NCBI GenBank assembly: GCA_022478985.1
Contig: JAKSZP010006736.1
Location: forward strand, 95,533 to 159,532
Direction: 5' to 3'
DNA: 64,000 bases
Source of the DNA: Massospora cicadina
Taxonomy: Eukaryota; Entomophthoromycota; Entomophthoromycetes; Entomophthorales; Entomophthoraceae
Numbering within the stretch: the stretch's first letter is position 1; each line of letters begins with the position of its first letter. Below the pieces are notes generated by a model. The model saw nothing but the letters and a program-made list of their open reading frames with translations. It was not told where the DNA came from and made no database searches. Shown in pieces: positions 11,811 to 22,849 of this stretch. The position numbers and the translations under genes were made by a program.

Positions 11811-13020
11811 TAAGTTGACCAACCACTTGAATTAATGTGCATGAACTTTTTTTCGTGTGGAACTTATCTAAAGTGGAAATGGTGGGCGCCAGCTGAGGGC
11901 TTTGGCTGTCATTAGCCACACCGTTGTTTCCTCTTTTTCTAAAAGGTGGAGAAACTCGGCATAATTATGGTTGCCTACAGCTGGAAAATATCCACCCTTC
12001 ATGCTCATACCTGGTGGATACGGATGCTTTGAGGTCCAAAATTCATGATTCCCTGACTTTCTGCCAAAATTTTTCAATTTCAAATTAAACAAACAAGTTT
12101 TCCTTCACCCGCGCGTTCAGCTGATGCTGGCAGAATTGGCGTAGATGGGCCTGGGGGTGTTGGCCATGGATAACGTTGGGCATTCCATTGCTGATCGAGG
12201 GATATGGTCATTCACGTCTAAAAACGCGTTTTATAATGAAAACCTTGTCTCTACCTCTGAACCGTTTATTAGCCATATGGCCTGAATGAGGACCCTATCC
12301 TGTATATCAGATTATCCCTGAAAACCCACGTTTGACCCCTACCATGATTTGGGCACTCAGGAAGTGAAAAAGGAACATCTTAAAATATATTAATGTATAT
12401 GCACCTGCAGAAGGTGTGGTGGGATATGTGGCCTCACTAGTAAGAGTGGCCCGCTATCCCTCCCCCTTCTATGAATCCAAAACATACCCTGAAGGCTTGC
12501 TCACGCCAGAGGAATAATTTTCAGGAGAGTTAGTGGCGTCTTCTGCTCTGAATAAATCCATTCTGGATACTCCTTATTGATTGCTACCCTCACATCCCCT
12601 TTAAGGAAGTTCACCACAACCATTTTAGTGGATACCGGTGCCTTAACAATTTTATTATCCACGACCTTGCTGACTACCTTGAGTTGAGTTACTCACTAGG
12701 TGGTATGGTTAGAGGTGGGGCTTCTCAAGGTATCCCTGCGCTGAACGTCATGGGGATTGGTGGACTACTATTTGGGCGCCTATCTTCTATCCCACCATTT
12801 TCAAGCTATCAAGAACCTCTTGTTCTCCATTATTTTGGGAGTTGAGTGGTGGAGAATGTTTGACGTCAGGACTAAATTGAAAAAAACACTCTATACTTGT
12901 TTTTGTCTAATGGTCGCATCTTGATTGTTCCTTTTGTCAGAAGATAACACCTAGGGAAAATTACCTCATTGGCCCAATATTCCCACTTTTAAGCTTGCCC
13001 CTTTTCTGAAGCCCTTTGGT
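11811..13020 (+). pseudogene. Gypsy D gag/protease region (gag not recognisable, protease active site visible)
   Basis: The first 700 bp after the LTR should hold the primer site and gag, but I see no open frame or zinc knuckle there. From about 12600 a retropepsin-like segment is readable: TTTILVDTGALTILLS, with the catalytic VDTGA at 12628-12642 intact, followed by stops and frame changes. The stretch YVASLVRVARYPSPFYE around 12430 is open but I cannot assign it. This is retroelement protease by position and motif only. Confidence 0.55.
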
Positions 13021-14530
13021 GAGGTTCCCCTATTGTCCTGTTTGGAGGGGTTGGAATCTTCTTTTGATGCAGCATCCAAAAACACACTTCCTGGGCACTA
13101 CGAATTTGATTGTGACTTCAAGCTCAATGTAGATTTGGTGCATATATCTTCCCCCATTTACCCAATGACTGTGCGTGAGGAAGAGGCGTTAGATGTGTGG
13201 GTGAAGTATCAGTTATCTAAAGGTGCGATTTTTTAGCGTACCTCCCCTGTTTGCTCCCCACTTCTCTTTGTTGAGAAGGATGATAGTACTTTACGTCCAT
13301 GTGTAGACTATGGGAACCTCAATAACGTTACTGTACCTTACCTCCATCCCATCCCTTTGGATTCACAGATTGCACGCTATGTGGAGAAGGCGAAGGTCTT
13401 CTCCAAGCTGGATTGCCTCAATACGTTCAATCAGATCTGGATTAGAAAGGGACAAGATTGGTTAACTGCATTCTGTACCAGAAAAGGGATTTTCCAGTTT
13501 CGGGCCATGCCCTTTGGTCTTAAGAATGCTCCAGCTATCTTTTAACGCCGCATTGATGCAGCGTTGGATGCTTGTTAGGGGTATGCGCGGTTGCCTACAT
13601 GGATGAGATTCTGGTGTTTTCCTTTAACCATGTATCCATGCGGTACACCTTTGGCAAGTGGTGGAGAGGTTAATGGCAGCCAGCCTTACACTAAAGATAA
13701 GCAAGTGTGAGTTCTTCAAGTCCCAGGTTACTTTTCTGGGCAACGTCGTTTTTGACCAAGGCCATATGATAACTCCAGACAAGGAAAAGGCTGATTTTTG
13801 AGTGGCCCACCTCCACCTCAATCAAGGAATTGAGGAGCTTTTGGGGACGTGTACGTTCCTCAAGAAGTTCACACCCAATCTCTCTGAGGTGACAGCTCCC
13901 CTTATATAAGGCCAGCGGTGCCAAGGTGCTTCATTAGCCCCCGTTTTAAAGGATGCTTTCCAAGCAGTGAAGTGCACCCTGTTATCCAAATCCATCCTTC
14001 GCCATGTTGACCCTGCAAAGGAGTTCATTGTGTCTTCTGATGCTTCCAACTTTGCCATTGCGGCTGCCTTGTTACAGGTGGGTGAAGATGGGACTGAGCA
14101 TCCAGTGGGATATTTTTCTAGAAAAATGTCTCTGCCTGAGTTAAACTACGCCATATACGACAAGGAGTTATTAGCAGTGGTGGAGGCGCTGATTTATTGG
14201 TGTCTCTACTTACATGGCTCCTCACAGCCATTCCATGTACGCACAGACCACCGGGCCTTGTTGTACTACTGCACTCCTCATGTCCTAACTCCACGTCAGA
14301 CCCGTTGGCATGAGACCCTTGTCCACTTTTCATTTTCCTATTAGTACACCAAGGGCAAGAACAATGGTTTGGCGGATGCTTTAAGCCACAACCCTTCTTT
14401 GGCTCCTGAACCAAATGAGGTAGAAATTCACAACACCCAGTTGATGATTCCGCTGAGTATGATTCTGTCTCAACTTCCTGATTCCATGGTCCACACGCCA
14501 GCGGTCGCACCTCTGGAAAAAGCAGCATAA
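13021..14530 (+). pseudogene. Gypsy D reverse transcriptase and RNase H
   Basis: RT begins near 13030. Clear motifs are VEKDDSTLRPCVDYGNLN (13270-13320), KVFSKLDCLNTFNQIWI, LTAFCTRKGIFQFRAMPFGL and KNAPAIF (up to 13545). After a frameshift, the active-site box reads YMDEILVFS at 13596-13622, with the second Asp of YxDD changed to Glu. RNase H at 13967-14400 keeps SSDASNFAIAAALLQVG, YDKELLAVVEAL, RTDHRALLYY and LADALS. The protein would copy the element RNA and remove the template. Stops at 13236, 13545 and 14344 and at least two frame changes disable it. Confidence 0.88.
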
Positions 14531-14536
14531 TATAAT

Positions 14537-16062
14537 ATGTTCAGAAAGATAGTTCTTTCTCAGCCGTTATCAGCTGAGTATAATGTTGTTCTCGCTAAGA
14601 GCGCCCTGAATCAGGAGGACTTATCCAGGGGTTATCATGTAAAGGGTGAGATGATATGGTTTCAGGGGCGCCTATGGGTTCCTGCTGGACCACTGCGCCT
14701 GGACATCATTCGGGACCATCATGATGGACTCACCATTGGTCATCCTGGGAAAGCAAAGACCTTGGAGTTGATATGACGCACTGACAATTGGAAGGGCTTG
14801 CCTGCTCAGGTGGGGCGGGACTGTTTAGAGTGCCTGATCTGCAATCAAATCAAACCCAATCGGCAACATTTAGCAGGGTTGTTGGTACCAGTTCAAAAGG
14901 CTGAAGGGCCCTGGACTTCCCTATCAGTGGATTTCATTGTGGAGTTACCTGTTTCAGATGGTTATGATGCCATTATGGCGGTGGTGGACCGCTTTATGAA
15001 GTTCGCCCACTTTATTCCTTGCAGAACAACCATTACGCTGCTGAAATGGCCAGGCTCTTCGTCACCCATGTATCTGCGCTTCATGGGGTTCCTCAAGAAA
15101 TCATTAGTGACTGGGAACCCAAATTCACCTCCGTCTTTTGAGAAAAGTTATGTAAAACTCTTCAGATTCGCCCCTGCCGTTCAACTTCATATCACCCCCA
15201 ATCAGATTGGAAGACCAAGCGAGTGAACCATTGCTTGGAACAGTTCCTGCGGTGTTACACCACCGCAGATCATTCAGATTGGGTTTCTCAACTACCTATG
15301 GCTAAATTTAGCTACAACAATACTTGGCACTCTTCAATCAGTTGTTCCCCCCTTTTTTGCCAACCATGGTTTTAACCCCACCTTTAATATGGAGTCCAGC
15401 TGTGTATATAAAGTTGATGTGGTGGTGGACTTGACCAAGACTATCAAGAAGGTCCGCCAGGGGGTTTCCACAAGTTTTGAGGCGGCAATGCAAGTGTATA
15501 AGGAGAACGCTGATAGCAAGCGCCAAGTGGGTCCATCATACAAGGAAAGGGATCTCGTGATGCTTAATGTTTGTAATATCCCTATCAAGTAGCCATGCAA
15601 AAAGCTGGGACTAAAGAGGATTGGCCCTTACCGTGTAGTTAGAAAGGTGGGTCATGCTCATACCAGTTGGATCTTCCCTCCACATTCCGTATCTTCTCCA
15701 TCTTTCATGAGAGCAAATTGACGTTGTTTAAGGGCCCCCACCTGCGACTCCTGAGGCTTATTTCGTGGATGGGGCGCCAGAATGGTAAGTGGATGAAATA
15801 GTAGCCTCCCGCCAGGTTAAGCGACGTCTCAAGTACCTGGTATACTGGAAGGGGTTTGACGCAGCCAAGAACATTTGGGTGCCAGCACGGGACTTTTTAC
15901 CTGCCCAAGGCCTTATTGAAGCATTCCATAATTGTTTTCCTGAGGCTGCAGGATCTAAGCTCAAGCCAGCCGTTGCTGCTATGAAGTTGCCACCCACATA
16001 TAAGAACTTCTCCTTAGCGAACGCCCCTGGAGGGGGGGAGCCCAAGAAGGAGCAGAGGGTAA
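14537..16062 (+). pseudogene. Gypsy D integrase with C-terminal chromodomain
   Basis: Integrase starts with an HHCC-type finger: HHDGLTIGHPGKAKTLELI, then CLECLICNQIKP (14700-14860). The core has SVDFIVELP (first Asp, about 14930) and, in another frame, ISDWEPKFTSVF (second Asp, about 15105). The expected Glu is replaced by Lys in the TKRVNHCLEQFLRCY stretch (about 15220). A chromodomain follows at 15789-15945: VASRQVKRRLKYLVYWKGF then NIWVPARDF and LIEAFHNCFP, with the YLVYWKGF and W residues of the aromatic cage region. Chromodomains direct such elements towards marked heterochromatin. Frameshifts separate the parts. Confidence 0.88.
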
Positions 16063-16873
16063 TGTATGGTTGGATGACTTAATGGTGGGAACCAATGCCA
16101 AAGAGAAGGCTGGGCGACAGGAGGCTCAGAAGGTGAAACTTTAGGCTCTTCCTGAACTGAAACACACCTTAGACCAATGCTGGGTGCAAGAAAAGCATGT
16201 CCAGGTTGGTACTAATGGGGTGCAAAACTCCAAGCCCCTTATCTCGGCCCAGGCAATGAAACAAACGATCTATGTAACAAACAAAGATGGTTCAATTTGG
16301 TTAATTGGAGAACGAGGGTTTGAATCCCATTTGAGTTACAAAACAGCTTCAATTGATTACTCGAGTGAAGGCACTTTTGGTTTATTTTACCAAAACAGAT
16401 GGAAGCATTTGTCTATTTCGAGCTTCAAGGCTTGTGCACACTTGCAATTACCCCAACCCACTTTAAATATGTTTTCACGACCAACATTCCTTGTTGGTCA
16501 ACTTTCCTATAAAAAAATTTCCCATTTTTTTCCCCTTTTATTACAATGTTATTTTGTATGATATGCATGGACCCCTTCATGGAGGGCTCGCGCCAAATTA
16601 ACCAATCCATTTTGAACACAATCAAATTTTTTCCCACATGCACCATTGGTTTGCCCAGGCACCCTCCAACCTGGGCCGTTTACCCCTCTCTCTCCTTGTG
16701 CACTGCGTCAATTTTGGATGGTTCCTTATCGCACTTCTTGGTTTTAGTTATTATTAATCCAGTTCTGCTGGGCGCTATGTAGCTTTAGTACTAATGGCTA
16801 TTTCCATGCGTTGACTCTGTGCACCGAGCACCACCATGTTGGAAACAGGAGATTTTTAGACACTCTCCTTACA
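16063..16873 (+). repeat. Gypsy D 3' LTR
   Basis: 811 bp, TGTATGGTTGGATGACTT ... CTCTCCTTACA, preceded by a purine-rich stretch (ggagggggggag near 16030). It pairs with 10967-11810. Inside it, 16296-16325 reads tggttaattgg followed by gggtttgaatcc, which resemble tRNA A and B boxes but are far too close together; I do not call a tRNA. Confidence 0.9.
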
Positions 16874-17635
16874 TTCTCCAATCAAAGCGCACAGCAATAA
16901 AATCCTTGAAGATAAATAAAGGTAATAACGAATTCTGTTAATTGATCGTTTTTATAATTCTTTATTATTTTTGATGATACTTTATTGCTTTTAAGTGAAT
17001 TCTTAGGGGAATTTATTAGAGGGAATTTGGTGCCCAACACTCAGTTGGCACCTCAGCAATAAAACGGCAGCCGTTGTCATTTAATTACCCTTTGGCGTCT
17101 CACCAGCGATTGTCTTCCCCATCCTGGTTAGGTTTCCATTGTCAGACATCCTTGAGACCTAAAACAGGAAGAGGCAGAAAACGTGCACTAAAATTTTCTA
17201 CTCAATCCCAGAAAACCAACCATTTTTGGCAAGCGACCTGCTTAGGTAATGGGCCTTATTATCTATTAAGGCAGGTTGCAAACCAACTGATCAATTTGCT
17301 AGTTGCAGGCGGCATCACTCACCTCGCAAATTGTTCCTTAGATTTCCAATTAGTTGGTAATGAAACCTCACCAATCCCAATTGGTACACCTAATAGTTAA
17401 TCATTGATCATCTATCAAATACCCCATTTTTATCAGCAACTCTGCTCAACGAGATCTTAAGCATTAACCTGGATTGATCCCTGATGGATTTGAACCAGGA
17501 GAACTACCTGAGATACACTAAACATTGTTAACAAAAATTAGGGGCAACCAATATCCAATTATTTGATATAGGGAATTATCCCCTAGTGATTCATGGTAAT
17601 CTAGACAGCTGGAAATGTGGGCAAATGTCTTACTA
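16874..17635 (-). repeat. Gypsy A 5' LTR, outer part
   Basis: The 5' 762 bp of the gypsy A 5' LTR (minus strand), cut off from 10596-10966 by gypsy D. Its first base is taken as 17635, by alignment of ATTTGCCCACATTTCCAGC with the same stretch of LTR 20080; the terminal TG has mutated to TA. It shares the long conserved block with the 1753-2417 LTR. Confidence 0.85.
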
Positions 17636-17649
17636 CCTTGTAATAGTGT

Positions 17650-20065
17650 TATAACTGTCTTTTCATGAACTCTCCACAGTCCTGTGGAACACCTCTGGGA
17701 AGTCTTTAACCATTTTTGAAAGGCTTTGATAAAGCTTAAACTTTCAAAGTTCTCTTTACTACAATCAATAGAGGATTTTTGAGAAACAGGAATTTAGAAG
17801 ATGGTATCCAGCCCATCCTGGACAAAGTTGACATCATTAAGAAGATGTCACGCTCCCAGAGCCTTAGGGATCTTCAGGTATTTTTGGAAATGGTAGTCTA
17901 TTATTATCAGTTCATTACTTAGTTTGCCAACTTAGCCGATCCCCTGTTCTATCTCCTACAAGAGAAAGTGCCCTTTGAGTGGCATCCTGAATAATAACAG
18001 TCGTTCAATGCACTATGGACTTCTCTTTATGCTAAACCTATTTCTAGTTCATCCACGCTTTGTTCAACCCTTTATGCTATTCACAGTTTCTAGTGATGCT
18101 GCCATTGGGGTCATCCTAGCTGAGCACGATTAAATTAGGTCAATCATCCAGTAATTTAATTCAGCAAGACCTTGAGAATGGCCAAATGGAACTACAGTGT
18201 TACAGAGCACAAGTGTCTATCTGTATTGGTGATCAAGCATTTTTAGTCCTACTTCTATGGCACCCATTTCACCAGAAGCACTAACCATTCCTGTTGAATT
18301 TTGGCGATTCCGTATGTACCCACTAAAGGGTTTTTTGCACAGGGTTTCAGCCATTGAACAATTGGAACAAATGATATGACAATTGCCAGTTCCTCAATAT
18401 ACATGTAAGCACTTAATTTATAACAAAAGGGAGCAATTTCACCCAAACACTTCTTTATTTTAATATAATAAATCGGCGGATCTTCCTCTAGTCCGCCCTT
18501 CCTTTATTCCTATCTTCACCTTTTATTTTTTCTAAAAACCTCTTAAGACCACCTCCTCCAGGCCCAACGTTTTACTGATAACCCAGCAACTTCAGTTGGT
18601 ACTGACCCTTTTTCTTAGTTTATTCATGTCGCCATCTTTTCATTAGTTTTGGCTTGTTGTTCTTCAATTCTTAATCCCCTTGATTCAAGGCAATCCAATT
18701 TATCTTTTTTCAAATGTAGACCTCGCACTATCGCCCTATTTTGAAGGCAATCCAATAAGACCCGTTATGACCCATTATCTCCTAATGCTAAAGCAATCAA
18801 TTACTTATAGCTCTGAAACATTTTTGGCGGATTCTGTCCATTGAACCTTTGGCGGAATTCCTCTAATGATCCGCTTGGTAATAATGGTGGCTTGTCATCC
18901 AGTCAAATAGATTCTCGACAATTCCTAACTCCAATGGCTTCAGCAGATGAAAGATACTGACATCTGTTTATTCAGATGGGCTCTAAGGCTGCAGAATTAT
19001 TTTTTCATTATAGTCCATTGTGCAGTAGCGATTAATCAGAATGCCAATGTCTAACTCTAGGATGCTGGAATTGGCTGCTTTGGCCCTTGGAGGAACGACT
19101 ATACAATATAATCTGTTGGCCCTAACAATGGGAGTTGGAGACTCCTGAGATCCCAGCCAAGCTCTGAAAAAATGACCTGAGATACTCAGATTAAGGAAGG
19201 AATGCTGTATAAGAAAATAAGTGATGGATCCCTATATTCGCCCTTCTTCTTTAACTGATATTATCCTAAAAGGCATATGACTATGGGACACGGGGCAATG
19301 AAGAAGACCCAAAAATGGCTGAAGAAACGATGCCAACAAAACTGAATGGTTGATACTATCCAGTTAGTTCTAGAGGTTTGTATGACTTTTCAATCCAAGA
19401 TCAAATCAGTTCATGAAATACTCACTCTTTTGTGGCCCCATCAGGCCCTTTTAATGTCATTAGCATCGATGTAGTAGGCCCTCTACCCACCAGGTTGCAT
19501 GGCCTTAATTATATCCTATTATCCATGGACCATCTGATTAATAGGTCAAAGCGATTACTGTCACTTCTCCCAACGCAAAAAAACATGGATCTAACTTTAT
19601 TTAATTCATTTTCACTCAAGTGGATGCGCTCAAACTTTACTCTTGACCATAAGCTAAATTTTACCTTTCAGATAGTCCAAGAAATAACTTTGTTTTTGGA
19701 GCAAACCAAAGTTTTACCACCCCTTACAACCCATCAATCAATGGGGCGGTGGAACCTGCTATTAGAACCCTCATCTCTATCCTACAAAAGATGGCTGCAA
19801 CTGAACCACCCGTTATAACCATTATCTACCCAGCACCTTGCTTATTTATCAAATAAGCTACTATCAAATCATCAAGTGTCACCCTTTGAAGCTCTATATG
19901 ACGTTCTTCCCGCTTACCAAGAAGCGTTCAACCCCTGCTCTGTACCTCCTTACCAGTGAACTCTGATCTAACTATGAGGTCCTTATTCAATAAGATTGTC
20001 TGACTTCAATCCCCAGACACTCAAGGCATGGTCAACACCACAGAAAGTGGGATTACCTGATTTAA
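17650..20065 (+). pseudogene. Gypsy E pol remnant: RT end, RNase H, integrase
   Basis: RT end: ITVFS*TLHSPVEHLWEVF, LKLSKFSLLQS (17660-17760), then LQVFLEMVVYYYQFIT and PLFYLLQEKVPFEWHPE (17870-17990), matching gypsy C. RNase H is traceable through a solo LTR: HFTRSTNHS before it and LQWLQQMKD after it. Integrase holds MGHGAMKKTQKWLKKR (19280), VISIDVVGPLPTRLHGLNYI (first Asp, about 19470) and, in another frame, YNPSINGAVEPAIRTLIS (catalytic Glu present, about 19750). The second Asp is lost. The many stops fit long mutational decay. Confidence 0.78.
18292..18920. mobile_element. Solo LTR inside gypsy E RNase H
   Basis: A 629-bp insert that begins TGTTGAATTTTGGCGATTCC and ends TAGATTCTCGACA, flanked by a perfect 5-bp duplication attcc (18287-18291 and 18921-18925). 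Removing insert and one duplication restores the RNase H order TNHS-LQWLQ as in gypsy C. There is no coding region, so this is the single LTR left after recombination between two LTRs. Orientation is not settled. The family is not otherwise seen in this window. Confidence 0.85.
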
Positions 20066-20079
20066 TGTCAGTTGACCAT

Positions 20080-21234
20080 TGTTGGAATCTGTGCCCATAA
20101 TACCAGCCTGCTAGATTACCTGGTATCGCTAAGGGAAAATTCCCTAAGGCGAAGTGAACTGGAAATTAGTTGGCCCAAGTTTCAGAGTAACTACGTTCAA
20201 GGGAAATTTGGGATACTCACCTGGTCATATCAAAAGGGATCAATCCGGACAAATACTTAAAATCTCATCAGGCAGAGTTGCTGACAAAATAGGGGCATCT
20301 GATAGTGATTAACTATCAGGTGTACTGATTGGGATTGGTCAGGTTTCATCACCTACTGATTGGAATGAATAGCAAGTTAATAGGTGAGAGATCCCACCTG
20401 CAAATAATGAATTGATTGGTTGGTGAGTGACCTGCCATAATGGGTAATAAGTCCCATTACCTAAGCAGGTCGCTAGCCAATTATGGTTGGTTTGCTTGGA
20501 TCATGAGGAAAACATTAGGGACACGTTTTCTAACTCTTTCCATTTGTGGTCTTAAGGATGTCCAATGATGGAATCCTAGCCAGAATGGGGAAGACCATCA
20601 CTGTCAAGATGAGGAAGGGTTATTCAATGGCAACGGCTGCCATTTCAGCAATGAGGTGTCAACTGAGGGCTAGACAGCTGAATTCCCTACTATATAACTT
20701 CCTAGGATTTATTATAATAAAAACAATTATTATTACTGACATTAGCATTATACACAAAAGCATTATTAGCTACAGTTATATTATCAATTTGGTGTATAAT
20801 TAGACTATCAGCTTCTATTGTGTCATTCCATCTTAAGGACATTATTGCAGAAGGAAATAATTGGAAGACTCTCAGAGAAAAGAGTAAAGATCTGAGCTGG
20901 GATCTAGAGACGAAGGAACCACATTCAGGGATAGCTGCTGACTGTGTGTTGGGCTGAGAGAGACTGTCACTGGGTTATCTAATGAAGATCAGGTGGACAA
21001 TAATATAGGGAATGAATCCCTATGAGTATGACATACATAGTATTAAATTGAAGTACTGGCCAAAGTGCTGGGCCTAATAATAGTTCAAACTCAACTACAG
21101 ATAATAGTCTCCATGCTATTATCAATTAATACATTCTATACAATGTGACAAAGTGCATGAGAAAATCAAACCTGTGCAGTCAAAATGTTACTGGTTTGAT
21201 TACTGATAATCAACCACTTAAGTAAATTTTTACA
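20080..21234 (+). repeat. Gypsy B 5' LTR
   Basis: 1155 bp, TGTTGGAATCTGTGCCC ... TTTTTACA, pairing with 39049-40192. Its 3' half contains short inverted motifs such as ataatagtctccatgctattat. A small open frame at 20546-20803 (plus) within the LTR is not preserved in sister LTRs and is not called. TG and CA ends and the flanking accat fix the borders. Confidence 0.92.
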
Positions 21235-21237
21235 AGT

Positions 21238-21252
21238 TGGTGCTCACTACAG
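21238..21252 (+). promoter_or_regulatory. Candidate primer-binding site of gypsy B
   Basis: TGGTGCTCACTACAG starts 3 nt after the LTR. TGG is the complement of a tRNA CCA end. The same TGGTGCTCACTACAG follows the unrelated gypsy C 5' LTR at 52991, and a decayed TTGCTCACTAAA lies in gypsy A. The tRNA identity needs a search against the host tRNA set. Confidence 0.7.
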
Positions 21253-21436
21253 GAAAAGTTGAGTAAAGAATCTATTAATGTTGTATAAAGAAGAAATGTA
21301 TACCCTATTCAGTTTCATTACTGTCAATAACTCATACAACAAAACTTTTCTTTCTCGTTACAATCACTATTGCAACCTATTCAATTCAAGACTGAATCTA
21401 GTTTGATAATCTCACAGAGGAGATTAGTCTGCGCCC

Positions 21437-22758
21437 ATGTCAGGGAGCAGTTGGGCAAGCAAGGTAAGAGGAGCAGGTGGAAGGCCCGCTGCCTCCAACG
21501 TTCAAAAACGCCCTGGAGAATCCGGCGGAATTGACAAAAATACTAAGAAACTGGCAGTCACTATTTCCCCGGAGATACCCGCATGGCAAGCACGATGCAA
21601 CCAGTACATCAACACGCCACACTCCCAATCACTTTTGTTGGTGGAATTCGGAGTCCGCATGTATCTGGACATCCAAAAAACGGCCTTATGGGAAAAATTT
21701 TGTGAAGATGTACACACAATTTTCCTGACTGCAGTGTACGTTGCACCTCACTCCATGTCACACAGTTGGATGGACCTAGGTTTTTAAAGCAAAATGGCAG
21801 CAGACGAGGCTGCAGCGGTGCATGTAGTGGTTGACCTCCCCAAAGGGCAATGGGTCGTCAAAACCAAATGCACCAGATGGACAAAATCAAAACAAATTTT
21901 CCTCACATTTGACTTTTTGCCTACTACGGTAAAACGTGACAATTTGGAATAACACCTGAAAGATGGTCTCGCCATATACAGCGAAATAAAATCTTTCAAA
22001 ATGCAATGCTTCATGCTTATGCCACACCTGTGCACCAGCAAAGCCATCGCAGTGCTGACCCCAACTGAGGAGATTGCGAAGGACCTAACCCAGATCCTGC
22101 ACTCCACTTTTATTGATATCGCAGGACATACCACCCACCCATTCTGGGTGACCGTGGACAGCGCGCCCCCATTTGCACCCACTGTGACGCGTTTGGCCAC
22201 AAGGCACACGTATGCCACATCAAGGAGGGCGTCACATTCCAAGAGCACCCCTCAGTGGCTATGGCCAGTGGAGAGGCGCACTACGAACCAACCGCAAGCA
22301 CCAAGGAGGCCTTCCCGTGGGGAGCACAAGGCTGCTACCTACTGGTAAAGCCTATCTACCCACAAGAGTGGAAGAAGGCCAAGCAGGCCCATAGGGCCAC
22401 AGCCAAGGAAGCGGCCAAAGCCACCACCGCTACCCCACACTCACAACGCCAGGAGGACATGGAGACCTTCGCGGCAAAAGCAACTCAGGAATCCATCAAC
22501 CAATCAGATTGGGAAGCCCATGCCGAGTGGGCCACTCAATCCAAGGATCTGATGGGAGATTCGATCTCACCCAATCGTTGCACCCAAGCTCCGGTTGAAA
22601 TTGACTTGGGACCCATCCCAACTGAAATTTTTTTTGACCTGCTCAATTGTGCACCAAACTCACCCGCACCGCAAAAAATTCATCCAACGTTGGGAAAACA
22701 AAAAGCGAAGGCTAAAGCCAACGCGACTCTTTCAGCAAAAATCAACATAAAACTCTGA
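21437..22758 (+). pseudogene. LINE-I ORF1 (Gag-like) of copy B
   Basis: Starts MSGSSWASKVRGAGGRP. The central block LLLVEFGVRMYLDIQKTALWEKFC, VYVAPHSMSHSWMDLGF and VKTKCTRWTKSKQIFLTF resembles the corresponding part of LINE C and D. A CX2CX4HX4C knuckle (CTHCDAFGHKAHVC) lies at 22174-22215, one frame away from the preceding block. A Lys/Ala-rich helix follows (KKAKQAHRATAKEAAKAT). The product would bind LINE RNA. A stop at 21787, another near 21950 and a frameshift near 22200 break it. Confidence 0.8.
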
Positions 22759-22849
22759 TAGCATTGCTGCTAACACCCGCGCTGCTGTGAAGGCCTGCGG
22801 GGATCTAGAAGAGGATGGTGGGATCAGGTGCTCACCCCTTCACACCTAA

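Larger units (their letters stand above)
10967..16873 (+). mobile_element. Ty3/gypsy element D, chromodomain (chromovirus) type
   Basis: A 5.9-kb element with LTRs at 10967-11810 and 16063-16873, protease, RT, RNase H, integrase and a C-terminal chromodomain in chromovirus order. Flanking pentamers gtctc (10962-10966) and ttctc (16874-16878) match at 4 of 5 positions. It sits inside the 5' LTR of gypsy A. It is degraded, but individual domains are long enough to be recognised with confidence. Confidence 0.9.
1753..17635 (-). mobile_element. Ty3/gypsy element A (aORF family), minus strand, with two nested insertions
   Basis: Complete order on the minus strand: 5' LTR (17635-16874 plus 10966-10596), primer site (about 10579-10593), gag (10534-9050), protease-RT-RNase H-integrase (8900-4490), a reading frame on the opposite strand (2992-4163), polypurine tract (2430-2418), 3' LTR (2417-1753, cut by a LINE). 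It is a sister of gypsy B at 20080-40192. Nested inside are a LINE fragment (7638-8541) and chromodomain gypsy D (10967-16873). The right flank begins ccttg, a possible 5-bp target duplication whose partner is off the window. The target was gypsy E, next to its RT active-site region. Confidence 0.85.
17636..20079 (+). mobile_element. Ty3/gypsy element E, internal fragment (gypsy C clade)
   Basis: Degraded pol from just after the RT active site to the integrase C-terminus, clearly related to gypsy C at 56640-59450. Gypsy A cuts it on the left (17635/17636) and gypsy B on the right (20079/20080). No LTR is seen. DNA after 40198 should continue it, but I cannot recognise element E there. It is the oldest layer in this half of the window. 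Confidence 0.75.

Noticed and set aside
16296..16325. tRNA-like A and B boxes in the gypsy D LTR (tggttaattgg, gggtttgaatcc; also near 11200)
   Set aside because: The two boxes are only about 8 nt apart, so no cloverleaf can form. Probably chance or ordinary LTR sequence.
20546..20803. Open frame of 85 codons in the gypsy B 5' LTR
   Set aside because: Not preserved in the 3' LTR or the gypsy A LTRs.
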